Origin: Sediminibacterium sp. TEGAF015
GTDB lineage: Bacteria > Bacteroidota > Bacteroidia > Chitinophagales > Chitinophagaceae
Direction of reading: 5' to 3'
NCBI RefSeq assembly: GCF_025997995.1
Contig: NZ_AP026683.1
Span: forward strand, 2,108,501 to 2,172,500
DNA: 64,000 nucleotides
Shown: one piece after another, positions 7,887-17,067 of the stretch
How positions within the stretch are numbered: position 1 is the stretch's first letter
Layout: every line of letters starts with the position of its first letter
Program-made: the position numbers and the translations under genes
The notes under the pieces: generated by a model
The model's database searches: none
Seen by the model: only the letters and a program-made list of their open reading frames with translations
Told to the model about the DNA's origin: nothing

Positions 7887-9308
7887 GTGAGAAAACAACG
7901 AAAAACAGTCGTACTTGAAAAAGTACTGGTAGAAGACTATGCAGCCGAGGGAAAATCGCTTGCCAGGGTAGATGGAAAAGTCATTTTTATTGAGGGAGCT
8001 GTTCCCGGAGATTTGGTAGATATTCAGTTAACCAAAAGTAAGGCTGACTGGGCCGAAGGTTTTACGATTCATTTTCATAGCTATTCCTCAGATAGGGTAC
8101 AACCTTTTTGCAAACACTTCGGAGTATGTGGAGGTTGTCAGTGGCAAATGCTACCCTACGAAAAACAATTGTATTACAAACAAAAGCAGGTTACAGACAA
8201 TCTTACCCGGATAGCTAAAATTCCTTTGCCGGGCATTGCACCCATATTAGGGGCAGACATTACAAGAGAATACAGGAATAAAATGGAATACACATTTGCA
8301 ACCCGCAAGTATATTCCAACCGAAGAATTCCGACAAATGAAAACAGCCGGCGTCAATTTTGACCTGGAACCCGGAGCTGCAGGATTCCATGTTCGTGGTT
8401 TTTTTGACAAAGTGGTAGAAATTGATACTTGCCATTTACAAAAAGAACCAACTAACCTTATCAGAAAAGCAGTAGCGGCTTATGTATTAGAAAACAAATT
8501 GCCGTTTTATAATATTAAAACACATCAGGGTTGGATTAGAAACCTCCTGATTAGGAATACTACAACCGGAGAGTTAATGGTTAATATGGTAATTGCTTAT
8601 GAAGATAAAGAACATCGCATTGCCTTATTAAATCAGTTGCTGGCTCAGTTTCCTGAAATAACTACTTTGCTTTATACCATTAATGGCAAAAGAAACGATA
8701 GTTTACACGATCAGGAACCCATTGTTTATCATGGTAAGGGATATATTATAGAAAAGCTGGAAGATTTAGCATTTAAAATCAGTCCTAAATCTTTCTTCCA
8801 GACCAATACCAGACAGGCTGAAAAATTGTATGCAGTAACCCGAGAATTTGCAGAACTGGATGGCAGTCAGCTTGTATATGATTTATATTGTGGTACAGGC
8901 AGTATCGGGCTTTTTGTAAGCAAATATGCTAAAAAACTGGTGGGAGTTGAGATGGTGGCCGATGCTATTGAAGACGCCAAAGAAAACGCAGCCATTAACG
9001 GAGTAACCCATGCTCGCTTTTTTGCGGGAGATGTGATTGATATTTGTGATGATGCATTTTTTGCTGAACACGGGAAAGCTGATGTAGTAATAACGGATCC
9101 GCCAAGAGCAGGCATGCATGAAAAGCTGGTAAAAAAACTGCTCGAAATTGCAGCGCCTACCGTTGTATACGTCAGTTGTAATCCCGCAACGCAGGCAAGA
9201 GACCTTGCTTTATTAAGCGAGAAATATGAAGTAACCAAAATACAACCGGTAGACATGTTCCCACATACTTTGCATATAGAAAATGTAGTACAGCTCAAAC
9301 TGAAGTAA
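7887..9308 (+). CDS. rlmD: 23S rRNA (uracil-5-)-methyltransferase RlmD
   Basis: A 473-residue SAM-dependent RNA methyltransferase. A TRAM domain (about 6-65) is followed by iron-sulfur cluster cysteines C75, C81 and C84 in CxxxxxCGGC plus a fourth in DTCHLQ. The catalytic domain has the SAM motif DLYCGTGSIGL, the DPPRAG motif and the nucleophile Cys near residue 431 in VSCNPAT. It should make 5-methyluridine in 23S rRNA (position 1939 by E. coli numbering if truly RlmD). The start is GTG: no ATG occurs between it and the upstream in-frame stop at 7857. It heads a forward run with two rhomboid genes, the next starting 5 bp on. The exact target base cannot be settled by reading. Confidence 0.88.
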   Translation: MRKQRKTVVLEKVLVEDYAAEGKSLARVDGKVIFIEGAVPGDLVDIQLTKSKADWAEGFTIHFHSYSSDRVQPFCKHFGVCGGCQWQMLPYEKQLYYKQKQVTDNLTRIAKIPLPGIAPILGADITREYRNKMEYTFATRKYIPTEEFRQMKTAGVNFDLEPGAAGFHVRGFFDKVVEIDTCHLQKEPTNLIRKAVAAYVLENKLPFYNIKTHQGWIRNLLIRNTTTGELMVNMVIAYEDKEHRIALLNQLLAQFPEITTLLYTINGKRNDSLHDQEPIVYHGKGYIIEKLEDLAFKISPKSFFQTNTRQAEKLYAVTREFAELDGSQLVYDLYCGTGSIGLFVSKYAKKLVGVEMVADAIEDAKENAAINGVTHARFFAGDVIDICDDAFFAEHGKADVVITDPPRAGMHEKLVKKLLEIAAPTVVYVSCNPATQARDLALLSEKYEVTKIQPVDMFPHTLHIENVVQLKLK

Positions 9309-9313
9309 TTATT

Positions 9314-10156
9314 ATGACAGAGTTTAGACCCAGTAGATTTGAAATATTACCAACGATTGTTAAAAACCTGCTGATCATCAATGGGCTTTTTTTTCTTGCC
9401 CAAAATGTAATATCCGGCCCTGCAGGATTCCTGAACATGGAAGATATATTTGCACTGCACGGATGGCAAAGTAATTTATTTCAGCCATGGCAACTGGTAA
9501 CTCATATGTTTTTACATGGCGACTTCGGACATATTCTAGGGAATATGTTTGCACTCTGGATGTTCGGATCGGTTTTAGAGAATCTGTGGGGATCAAAAAG
9601 GTTTCTTACTTTTTACCTGATTTGCGGATTGGGAGCAGCCTTTATTCATTTGCTTTTTTTAAGTTATGAATTTATACCCCTGATGAAAGATTATCAGGTA
9701 TTGTTCAATCTGCACGAAGACGGTGGTGCATCTTTAAACAACGCAATGATCCGCTTTATTGATCGCTACAATATCCGTTTTGAAAACCACAGTGAAATCA
9801 TTAATGGTCTTAGATACAATCCGGACAATGCCATGGCAAGTGCCCAGATGTTTGAGGCCTTAACCAACTTCTACGAAAAAAACATCAACACCGCTACATT
9901 GGGAGCCAGTGGTGCAGTTTTCGGAATCCTGGCTGCTTTTATATACCTATTTCCTAATACGTATATCTATATTTATTTTCTGTTTCCTATAAAGGCAAAG
10001 TGGATTGGACTCTTGTATTTTTCCTACGAATTCTTCTTCGCCCTAAAAAACTCAGCCGGGGACAATGTAGCCAGATGGGCGCATATAGGAGGCGCGATTG
10101 TAGGATTATTAATTGTAATAACCTGGAACAAAACCCGCAAAAAAACGTTCTATTAA
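9314..10156 (+). CDS. Rhomboid intramembrane serine protease (catalytically complete)
   Basis: A 280-residue polytopic membrane protein of the rhomboid family (PF01694). The HGDFGHILGNM motif (68-78) supplies the conserved His and Asn77, the nucleophile Ser199 sits in GASGAVFG, and His257 in RWAHIGG completes the dyad. Six hydrophobic segments are expected. A long loop of about 65 residues (about 125-190) between the segments before the GxS motif is unusual for GlpG-like members. It cleaves transmembrane substrates within the inner membrane; the substrate is unknown. It lies 5 bp after rlmD and 1 bp before a second, apparently inactive rhomboid, so the two are probably co-expressed. Confidence 0.93.
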   Translation: MTEFRPSRFEILPTIVKNLLIINGLFFLAQNVISGPAGFLNMEDIFALHGWQSNLFQPWQLVTHMFLHGDFGHILGNMFALWMFGSVLENLWGSKRFLTFYLICGLGAAFIHLLFLSYEFIPLMKDYQVLFNLHEDGGASLNNAMIRFIDRYNIRFENHSEIINGLRYNPDNAMASAQMFEALTNFYEKNINTATLGASGAVFGILAAFIYLFPNTYIYIYFLFPIKAKWIGLLYFSYEFFFALKNSAGDNVARWAHIGGAIVGLLIVITWNKTRKKTFY

Positions 10157-10157
10157 T

Positions 10158-11081
10158 ATGTCACTCTTATCACAAAAAAGTACCAGAAGCATATTATTAG
10201 GGCAGGACAACAATGCGCTCGTATTTCTGTTCGCAGTCAATTCACTTGTATTTTTACTGATTAACTTTATCCGGATCATTTACTTTTTGTCGGATATACC
10301 ATTAGAGTTTTTCAACAAGCAAATCCTCGACTGGTTTACTTTATCGCCAGTACCAGAGATTTTTTTCTCCCGTCCATGGACCTTGTTCACTACCATGTTT
10401 ACACATTTAAGTATCTGGCAGTTAATTAGCAGTTTATTGTGGCTTTGGGCCTTCGGATTTATTTTACAGGACTTAGCTGGCAACAGTAAGCTATTACCCA
10501 TATACCTGTATGGTGGATTTGCAGGGGCAGTTGTTTTTCTCTTAACCAATAATTTATTTCCTGTTCTGGAAAGAAATATACTTGCCACCCCTGCCATGAT
10601 GGGTGGAGGTGCTGCTGTTATGGCTGTTGCATTGGCTACCACCACGCTCGCACCCGATTACAGATTATTCCCCATGATTAACGGCGGTATTCCACTATGG
10701 GTGCTTACCCTTGTTTTTGTAGCAATTGATTTTGCTACACTATCTGGAGGCAATGCTGGCATAGGTGCAGCTCACTTAGCTGGTGGTGCCATGGGATTTT
10801 TCTTTATTAAGCAACTACAAAAAGGCAGAGACTGGAGTGCATGGATGATTGGGCTGGTAGACTGGTTTGACAATCTGTTTAATCCTGAAAAAAAGAACAA
10901 TCAATTAAAACAACAGGAAAAACACTTCTACAGGGTAAATAGAAAACCTTATGAAAAAATAGCAAATGTTACCCAACAAAAGCTGGATGCTATTTTAGAT
11001 AAAATAAACCAGCATGGTTATGCGTTCTTAACGGATGAGGAAAAAGAATTCCTCAACAGAGCCAGCGATCAAGACTTATAA
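10158..11081 (+). CDS. Rhomboid-family protein lacking the catalytic serine (pseudoprotease), DUF6576-like tail
   Basis: A 307-residue rhomboid-fold membrane protein. It keeps the THLSIWQ segment (first conserved His at 83) and a His at 206 in AAHLAGG, but the GxSG motif is replaced by MGGGAAVM (about 148-155). The position of the nucleophile is therefore Gly (150 or 151, depending on alignment), and the conserved Asn of the oxyanion hole is also lost in QLISSLLW. The soluble C-terminus (about 265-307, AILDKINQHGYAFLTDEEKEFL) resembles the short DUF6576 tail of Bacteroidota rhomboids. It probably acts as a non-proteolytic partner of the adjacent active rhomboid, as iRhoms do in animals. That role is inference; the missing serine is seen directly. 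Confidence 0.88.
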   Translation: MSLLSQKSTRSILLGQDNNALVFLFAVNSLVFLLINFIRIIYFLSDIPLEFFNKQILDWFTLSPVPEIFFSRPWTLFTTMFTHLSIWQLISSLLWLWAFGFILQDLAGNSKLLPIYLYGGFAGAVVFLLTNNLFPVLERNILATPAMMGGGAAVMAVALATTTLAPDYRLFPMINGGIPLWVLTLVFVAIDFATLSGGNAGIGAAHLAGGAMGFFFIKQLQKGRDWSAWMIGLVDWFDNLFNPEKKNNQLKQQEKHFYRVNRKPYEKIANVTQQKLDAILDKINQHGYAFLTDEEKEFLNRASDQDL

Positions 11082-12202
11082 TGCAAAAAAACAGTCCATT
11101 CTTTACAAACACAAAAAAAATCTTTACGATTGGTGGCGCTTTGCTGATTCCATCATTTGTTATCAGTTCTCTGAGTAGCTTTTTAAATCCTGCTATATTC
11201 AGGGGTATCACTTTTTTTGCCATCGGATTTCCCATTTTATTCGTAGCTGTTTTTACATGGTGCCTGCTATCTGTGACTATTTTCTATCCGCGAAAATGGT
11301 GGTATTTTATAATTTTGATTTTAGGTACAAAGAACCTATCAAACACTTATCCGTTCAGGACAGAAAAAGAGTTTAAGAATACAAAAGAAAGCAATACTGT
11401 AAGAGTTGTTTCCTGGAATGTAAATGAATTTCTATACGGTGAAGCCGGTGATAATTCATGGGTTGTAAAACAGAAAAGCATGCTTGATTTTTTAAAAAGC
11501 ATGAATGCAGACGTACTTTGCTTTCAGGACTATATTGTATCTCCGGGATATGCAGAAAGAGATGTAACTAAATATATAAAGGATTCACTTGGCTTTTCTC
11601 ATTACTTTTTCAGCATGGACGACCTGGACTATGGTACAATTATTTTTTCTAAATACCCTATTACAGATAGTGCAAGAGTAAAATACAAACTCAGCTCTCA
11701 TCCTGAAAGCGTTGCTCATGCGGACATTAATGTGAATGGGAAAAATATAAGAATATTCACTACTCATTTCAAGTCGATGTTTTTGCATCATAATACATTA
11801 ACTCCGGAATTATTGGGTGATTTAAAATATGTAAAAGAAGACACTGCTTTATTATTTCACTCTAACATGTTGGAAAGACTTGAGTATTTCGACAGGATTC
11901 ACAGTAAACAGGCATTGCTGGTTTCGCAGGAGTTTAAAAAAACGAGGACTCCTTTTATTTTTTGCGCTGACTTGAATTCTGTTCCTGCCAGCTATGTTTA
12001 TCATACTTTACGAAAATATACCAAAGATGCCTATCTGGATGCTGGTTCAGGTATTCGTGGAACTTACAGAAGTGCAAAATCGCTTTTAAGAATAGATGTA
12101 ATACTAACTTCAAAAAATCTATCCGCAAAACAATTTTACAGCCCATCACTAGACTTGTCCGACCATTATCCTATTGTGGCAGATATTAGCCTGTCCAATT
12201 AA
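11081..12202 (+). CDS. Membrane-anchored endonuclease/exonuclease/phosphatase-family protein, copy 1
   Basis: A 373-residue protein. Two or three hydrophobic helices lie in the first 85 residues, followed by an extracytoplasmic or cytosolic EEP (DNase I-like) domain. Motifs: VVSWNVNEF, VLCFQDY, FTTHFKS, CADLNSVP, RIDVIL and SDHYPIV. The metal-binding Glu of the usual QE motif is Asp here (QDY), and the usual GDFN is ADLN, so activity may be altered. The start overlaps the preceding rhomboid stop by one base (TAATG). It is a paralogue of the next gene. EEP domains cleave phosphodiesters or phosphomonoesters in nucleic acids, sphingomyelin or inositol phosphates; the substrate here is unknown. 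Confidence 0.87.
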   Translation: MQKNSPFFTNTKKIFTIGGALLIPSFVISSLSSFLNPAIFRGITFFAIGFPILFVAVFTWCLLSVTIFYPRKWWYFIILILGTKNLSNTYPFRTEKEFKNTKESNTVRVVSWNVNEFLYGEAGDNSWVVKQKSMLDFLKSMNADVLCFQDYIVSPGYAERDVTKYIKDSLGFSHYFFSMDDLDYGTIIFSKYPITDSARVKYKLSSHPESVAHADINVNGKNIRIFTTHFKSMFLHHNTLTPELLGDLKYVKEDTALLFHSNMLERLEYFDRIHSKQALLVSQEFKKTRTPFIFCADLNSVPASYVYHTLRKYTKDAYLDAGSGIRGTYRSAKSLLRIDVILTSKNLSAKQFYSPSLDLSDHYPIVADISLSN

Positions 12203-12223
12203 ATGTTTTTGTAATTTTAGTCT

Positions 12224-13327
12224 ATGGCCAAGGGTTGGATAAGAAAGACAACAAAGAAAATATTCATCATCAGTAACGCAATCATAGTATTGGTCTTTTT
12301 GATTGCTTCCCTCTCGCCTTATGTAAATCCCAATGATTTCTGGCTTCATGGCATACTGGCACTATCTACCCCCTATTTAATTTTACTGCTAATATTATCG
12401 GCGCTTTTCTGGTTAATTACCCGACCCATCTGGTCCTTATTACCAATCATTGCACTTTTAATAGGTTGGCAACAAATAGTGGTTGTGTTTGCATGGACAG
12501 GGAATGCAATTTTCACCAAAAGAAAAGCAGAAAATCATTTCAGAATTGTTAACTGGAATATTCAGAGTTTTAATGGGCTTTCTAAAAACAAACTGGCAAA
12601 AAAAATGGTGCGTGAGGAAGTGGCAGCCAGCATTTTAAAGACTTACCCTGATATAATTTGTTTACAGGAATTCAATACTGCCAAAACTGAAAATAATATT
12701 CAGCTATTTAGTAAAACCCACCCCTACTATTACTTTTCAAGAGACTATCAGCGAAATGATGGTGAATATCAGTCGGGCTGTATTATTTTCTCAAAATATC
12801 CGATGATAGATACAGGGAGAATTGCTTTTCCATCAGAAGAGAGTCTGATTTATGCGGATTTACTAAAAGGAAGTGATACAATTAGAATTTTCAATACACA
12901 TTTACAATCATTTAAGTTTAAGAAAAACGATTACGCAGATATAGAAAAAATAAAAGACCCTAATGAATCTTCTTTTAGTGCCACTTTGCGTTTAATGCGA
13001 AAAATGAAAGCAGCCTATAAAAAGCGAGGTGAGCAAACAACATTGGTCAGTATAGCAATGGAACGCAGCCCTTATCCCAGTATAATCTCAGGAGATTTTA
13101 ATGATGTTCCTAATTCTTACACTTATTTTTCTATTAGAGGGAACAAGAAAGATGCTTTTTTAGAAAGAAGTTTTGGCCTTGGAAGAAGCTTTATTTCTAT
13201 TGCACCCACTTTACGAATCGATTACATTTTACCAGACCAGCAATTTGATGTAAAGCAATTTGATATGGTAGACGAGGCCCTTAGTGACCATATCATGCTT
13301 GTAGCTGATATTCGTTTAAGAAAATAA
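12224..13327 (+). CDS. Membrane-anchored endonuclease/exonuclease/phosphatase-family protein, copy 2
   Basis: A 367-residue paralogue of the preceding gene with the same layout: about three hydrophobic helices (residues 12-95), then an EEP domain. All usual catalytic motifs are intact: IVNWNIQSF, ICLQEF with the metal-binding Glu, FNTHLQS, SGDFNDVP, RIDYILP and SDHIMLV. It should therefore be an active metal-dependent phosphoesterase on the membrane. A TAATTTTA box (12212-12219) four bases upstream of the ATG suggests its own promoter. The pair probably arose by tandem duplication, with this copy keeping the ancestral active site. Confidence 0.9.
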   Translation: MAKGWIRKTTKKIFIISNAIIVLVFLIASLSPYVNPNDFWLHGILALSTPYLILLLILSALFWLITRPIWSLLPIIALLIGWQQIVVVFAWTGNAIFTKRKAENHFRIVNWNIQSFNGLSKNKLAKKMVREEVAASILKTYPDIICLQEFNTAKTENNIQLFSKTHPYYYFSRDYQRNDGEYQSGCIIFSKYPMIDTGRIAFPSEESLIYADLLKGSDTIRIFNTHLQSFKFKKNDYADIEKIKDPNESSFSATLRLMRKMKAAYKKRGEQTTLVSIAMERSPYPSIISGDFNDVPNSYTYFSIRGNKKDAFLERSFGLGRSFISIAPTLRIDYILPDQQFDVKQFDMVDEALSDHIMLVADIRLRK

Positions 13328-13329
13328 AA

Positions 13330-13337
13330 TAACTTTG
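13330..13337 (+). promoter_or_regulatory. -7 promoter box of cysS (TAACTTTG)
   Basis: An exact match to the Bacteroidota -7 consensus TAnnTTTG. It overlaps the stop region of the upstream gene and leaves only seven bases before the cysS ATG, so the 5' leader should be nearly absent. Confidence 0.6.
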
Positions 13338-13344
13338 CGGCATC

Positions 13345-14850
13345 ATGTCGCTAAAATTATATAACTCACTTACCCGCAAAAAAGAAAGTTTTCAGCCCAT
13401 AAACCCACCCTATGTAGGGATGTATGTTTGTGGACCAACCGTAAGTGGAGAAAGCCATTTAGGTCATGCAAGACCCTTTATTACGTTTGACGTACTCTAC
13501 AGGTACTTACTATTTCTGGGTTATAAGGTCAGATATGTAAGAAATATAACAGATGCAGGGCATTTTGAGGAAGAGGGAAGAGCTGCAGAAGATAAAATCA
13601 GCAGCAAAGCAGTTTTAGAAAAGCTGGAGCCAATGGAACTGGTACAAAAGTATACCAATATGTACCACTGGGCCATGAATCAATTCAACAACCTGCCACC
13701 CAGCATTGAACCCACAGCAACTGGCCATATTGTAGAGCAAATAGAAATGATTAAAAAAATCATTGAAGACGGTTATGCTTACGAGGCAAATGGGTCCGTT
13801 TATTTTGATGTAGAAAAATATAATACTGACTTTTCTGCCAAAGGGCAGCCTTATGGAATTTTGAGTGGAAGAATACTGGACGAACAAATTGAAAGCACCA
13901 GAGAACTGGATAACCAGGATGAAAAAAGAAATAAATCTGATTTCGCACTTTGGAAAAATGCACCACCCGAGCATATCATGCGCTGGCAAAGTCCATGGGG
14001 AGAAGGATTCCCTGGCTGGCATATTGAATGTTCTGCTATGAGCACCAAATATCTGGGAAAAGAATTTGATATACATGGCGGCGGAATGGATCTTCAGTTC
14101 CCCCATCACGAATGTGAAATTGCACAGAGTACAGTATGTAATCATCAAATGCCTGCCAGATATTGGATGCATAATAATATGATTACGATCAACGGTAAAA
14201 AGATGGGTAAGAGCTATAATAATGTGATTAAGCTCAGCGAACTATTTAGTGGCACACATCCTATACTGGAACAGGCTTATGCTCCATCTACCGTTCGTTT
14301 TTTTATACTACAGTCTCAATACAGAAGCACACTGGACTTTAGTAACGAAGCTTTACAGGCCAGTGAAAAAGCACTCAGAAGACTGATGGATGCTTACGAA
14401 TGGTTAATGAGCTTCAACGCCAATACAGTTGAAATTGCTGCAGACAAAGTGCTTGATGAGAAAGTAGAAAAACTGGTGAATGAGTTCAATGAATTCATGA
14501 ACGACGATATCAATACAGCTAAAGTAATTGCCAATATGTTTGAATTGGTGCCTGTTATCAATTCCATTAAAGACAAACATATTGCTGAAAATGCTCTAAG
14601 CAGTGATACTATCAATCTGGTAAAGAAACAAATGCAAGCATTTATCATTGATATTTTCGGCTTACAAACTAGCAAAGCAGACAACAATGACAAGTTGGAT
14701 GGAGTATTGCAACTATTGATAAATATCCGCAAAGAAGCAAAACAAAGAAAAGACTTTGTTACTTCTGATAAAATCAGAAATGAGCTGGCCCAACTGGGTG
14801 TTCAGTTAAAAGACGAAAAAGACGGCGGCATGAGTTATACCATCCAGTAG
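13345..14850 (+). CDS. cysS: Cysteinyl-tRNA synthetase
   Basis: A 501-residue class I aminoacyl-tRNA synthetase that charges tRNA-Cys. The zinc ligand Cys29 is in CGPTV, the HIGH signature appears as SHLGH, the further zinc ligands lie in HIECSAMS and FPHHECE, and the KMSKS loop reads KKMGKS. The length is slightly longer than the usual 460-490. The C-terminal helical domain ends in [13 protein letters not shown], as in many bacterial homologues. It closes the forward run that begins with rlmD and faces the penicillin-acylase gene with only one base between stop codons. An inverted repeat across both ends probably terminates transcription. Confidence 0.97.
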   Translation: MSLKLYNSLTRKKESFQPINPPYVGMYVCGPTVSGESHLGHARPFITFDVLYRYLLFLGYKVRYVRNITDAGHFEEEGRAAEDKISSKAVLEKLEPMELVQKYTNMYHWAMNQFNNLPPSIEPTATGHIVEQIEMIKKIIEDGYAYEANGSVYFDVEKYNTDFSAKGQPYGILSGRILDEQIESTRELDNQDEKRNKSDFALWKNAPPEHIMRWQSPWGEGFPGWHIECSAMSTKYLGKEFDIHGGGMDLQFPHHECEIAQSTVCNHQMPARYWMHNNMITINGKKMGKSYNNVIKLSELFSGTHPILEQAYAPSTVRFFILQSQYRSTLDFSNEALQASEKALRRLMDAYEWLMSFNANTVEIAADKVLDEKVEKLVNEFNEFMNDDINTAKVIANMFELVPVINSIKDKHIAENALSSDTINLVKKQMQAFIIDIFGLQTSKADNNDKLDGVLQLLINIRKEAKQRKDFVTSDKIRNELAQLGVQLKDEKDGGMSYTIQ

Positions 14851-14870
14851 GTTATTCCCCTGGATGGTAT
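14837..14870 (+). terminator. 11-bp inverted repeat spanning two facing stop codons
   Basis: ATACCATCCAG (14837-14847) and CTGGATGGTAT (14860-14870) are perfect inverted copies with a 12-base loop. They cover the last codons of cysS and the last codons of the convergent acylase gene. A T-rich stretch follows on the forward strand (14871-14890), so it fits a terminator for cysS; the reverse side lacks a T-run. Confidence 0.6.
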
Positions 14871-17041
14871 TCCTTTTCCTTATTTTTCATTACGTCTTCC
14901 TTGTAAAAGAAAACATCTTTGAACTTACCGTATACAAATCCTTCTGCCTGATCTTTAAAATGAGGAGATAAGGGATTGTTGCTATGTCCTCCTGTTACTA
15001 TCGTTTTTGCTTTTACTCTTTCTCCAAATTCAACAGCTGCTATAAAGCTATTGCCAGAAAAACCATAGCGACCTTTTGAACTATACATAGACCTGCTTTC
15101 AAAAGCGGGTAATGATCCCCAACGGGAAGAAGTCAGTGGAACCGCCAGACTAGGTTTATTATCATCATAAATTTCAGCAAACTTTCCTGAAAGTCTTTGG
15201 TAACGATTAATAGCACCCCAGCGAACCTGCCAACGACCATATTTTCCTGTCAACTCGTTCAACACATCGCGTAGCTGTTCCATCATGATTTTTCCATTAA
15301 TACCATTAGCCATTGCGTTGAACCTGCCAATGATTTCTGTACTCTCTTCTTTGGTTTGTGCACTTGGCCACAAAGCATTGATTTTAGTAGCCCAATCAAT
15401 AGCAATGGTGGTTGCAACTGAGCTTGTATCCGATTCTTTATTCCATATTCTTAAAATATCAATTGCTGGTTTAATATTCATTTTTAATGAATCAGTATTA
15501 GGTGTTGCATCATATGCTCTAAATAAAGGTGGCAACAAAATATCAAAAGCAGCCAGATATCGGTTATAACCAATTTCAATTAACCCATCCAAAGTGATGC
15601 TGTCTTTTTTATTCAACAATCTTATGGCATTTAATCCTCTTGCATTCTGACCGTCTGGAGCCATATAATAGGGGTAGTTGTTTCTATTCGGGCTGCTTTC
15701 TCCGGCAAGAGTGTATGGGGTTGCATTGCAATTCTGCATCCAGCCGCTAGAAGGATTAATCAGATGCACAGTCTCTTCTAAGGGATGCGGACCCTGCCAT
15801 TCTGTTGCAGAAGTTGAGCCATCTACTGGCAGCGTATAATCATACCCTGGATTTCTTTTGGGAACAAAATTCCCGTGCCAGTATGCAATATTGCCTTTGT
15901 TATCTGCATATACTGTATTATTCGTCGTATTAGACAGTCCACGCATGGCTTCTGTATATTCCTCCAGATTCTGTGCCTTAGTAGTTTTCCAACTTTGAAT
16001 CAATGCTTTTAAAGAACGGTTATACTCTTTTAAAGCCAGCCATTTATCCTTACGCTTAGCCACGATTGGACCGTGGTGTGTATAATAGGCTGTAAAGGTT
16101 TTCGCCAGTTTTTCTCCATTTGCAGTATAATAAATTGTGATGGACTTAGACTTAACCGGTAAAAGCTTTTTGTCGTATTCGTACATCCAGCCCTTAGTTG
16201 TCTTACTGATTTTTTCTTCATACAAATCTGCTACATCTGTGTATCCTGATGTATGCATCCAACCCAAATTTTCATTGAATCCCTGATAAATAAAAAACTG
16301 TCCCCAGGTTGCTGCACCATAAGCATTCAAACCCTCCTCACTTACCAATTGTGCTTCTGATCTAAAATAAAAGGGAACATGGGGATTAATATACAACATG
16401 GCATTACCGGTTGCTGAACGCTTGGGGGCAATAGCAAATCCATTGGAGCCTCTTTCTTCAATTTCCTTTATACCATTGAATGCAATGGCACTTGTCTCCG
16501 GACCATTTTCATAAAACTGCTTTATTTCATCCACGGATGCTCCACCAGTACTGGTAGCAGAGACACTGCCATCGGTGTACATCAGATGAAACCAGGGTTC
16601 AAATTTTTGTAACACAACAGGTCTTACTTCTGGATGCTTATATAAAAAATAATTAATGCCATCAGCATGTGCATTCAACAATTTTTTGAGCCATAGTGGA
16701 CTCTGTAAATAATCCTTTTTAGCATCATTGCTATCTGCAATTAAACGCATCAGCAAGTCGTTGTAAATTACTTTCTCTCCCTCCATTTCGGCCCTTCTGC
16801 CAAGCATTTCAAGATAATTGCGTTCAATACGTTCAAAATTTTCTTCGCACTGGGTATACATTAATCCAAAGACCGCATCAGCATCTGTTTTTCCATAAAC
16901 ATGGGGAACACCGTATTTATCACGAACAATGTTTACCTGCTTAGCCTGCAACTCCCATCGTTTTATATCAGCAGGTGTGGGCGATTGCGCACCAGCAGTA
17001 TAAACAATTAATATACTCAGAAACAATACAATCTTTTTCAT
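14852..17041 (-). CDS. Penicillin acylase-family (Ntn) hydrolase, exported
   Basis: A 729-residue precursor of the penicillin G acylase/AHL acylase/choloylglycine-like Ntn superfamily (PF01804). A signal peptide covers about 1-18. The alpha chain (about 20-198) has the typical RDKYGVPHVYG start. Self-cleavage would expose Ser199, in ERGSNGFAIAPKRS, as the N-terminal nucleophile of the beta chain. The beta chain carries the usual NNTVYADNKGNIAYWH segment. It should hydrolyse amide bonds of acylated substrates in the periplasm. Candidates are N-acyl homoserine lactones, beta-lactam side chains or acyl peptides; this cannot be decided here. It lies 26 bp downstream of the sugar-isomerase-like gene. 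Confidence 0.93.
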   Translation of the reverse strand: MKKIVLFLSILIVYTAGAQSPTPADIKRWELQAKQVNIVRDKYGVPHVYGKTDADAVFGLMYTQCEENFERIERNYLEMLGRRAEMEGEKVIYNDLLMRLIADSNDAKKDYLQSPLWLKKLLNAHADGINYFLYKHPEVRPVVLQKFEPWFHLMYTDGSVSATSTGGASVDEIKQFYENGPETSAIAFNGIKEIEERGSNGFAIAPKRSATGNAMLYINPHVPFYFRSEAQLVSEEGLNAYGAATWGQFFIYQGFNENLGWMHTSGYTDVADLYEEKISKTTKGWMYEYDKKLLPVKSKSITIYYTANGEKLAKTFTAYYTHHGPIVAKRKDKWLALKEYNRSLKALIQSWKTTKAQNLEEYTEAMRGLSNTTNNTVYADNKGNIAYWHGNFVPKRNPGYDYTLPVDGSTSATEWQGPHPLEETVHLINPSSGWMQNCNATPYTLAGESSPNRNNYPYYMAPDGQNARGLNAIRLLNKKDSITLDGLIEIGYNRYLAAFDILLPPLFRAYDATPNTDSLKMNIKPAIDILRIWNKESDTSSVATTIAIDWATKINALWPSAQTKEESTEIIGRFNAMANGINGKIMMEQLRDVLNELTGKYGRWQVRWGAINRYQRLSGKFAEIYDDNKPSLAVPLTSSRWGSLPAFESRSMYSSKGRYGFSGNSFIAAVEFGERVKAKTIVTGGHSNNPLSPHFKDQAEGFVYGKFKDVFFYKEDVMKNKEKEYHPGE

Positions 17042-17067
17042 ACTCCTAATTTCGTTTATGTATTAAG

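Noticed and set aside
13615..14172. 185-residue open frame antisense to cysS
   Set aside because: It lies wholly within a certain essential gene, shows no domain and has a composition expected from the opposite strand of coding DNA. The same applies to other antisense frames, such as 1132-1611, 40467-40931 and 33548-33952.
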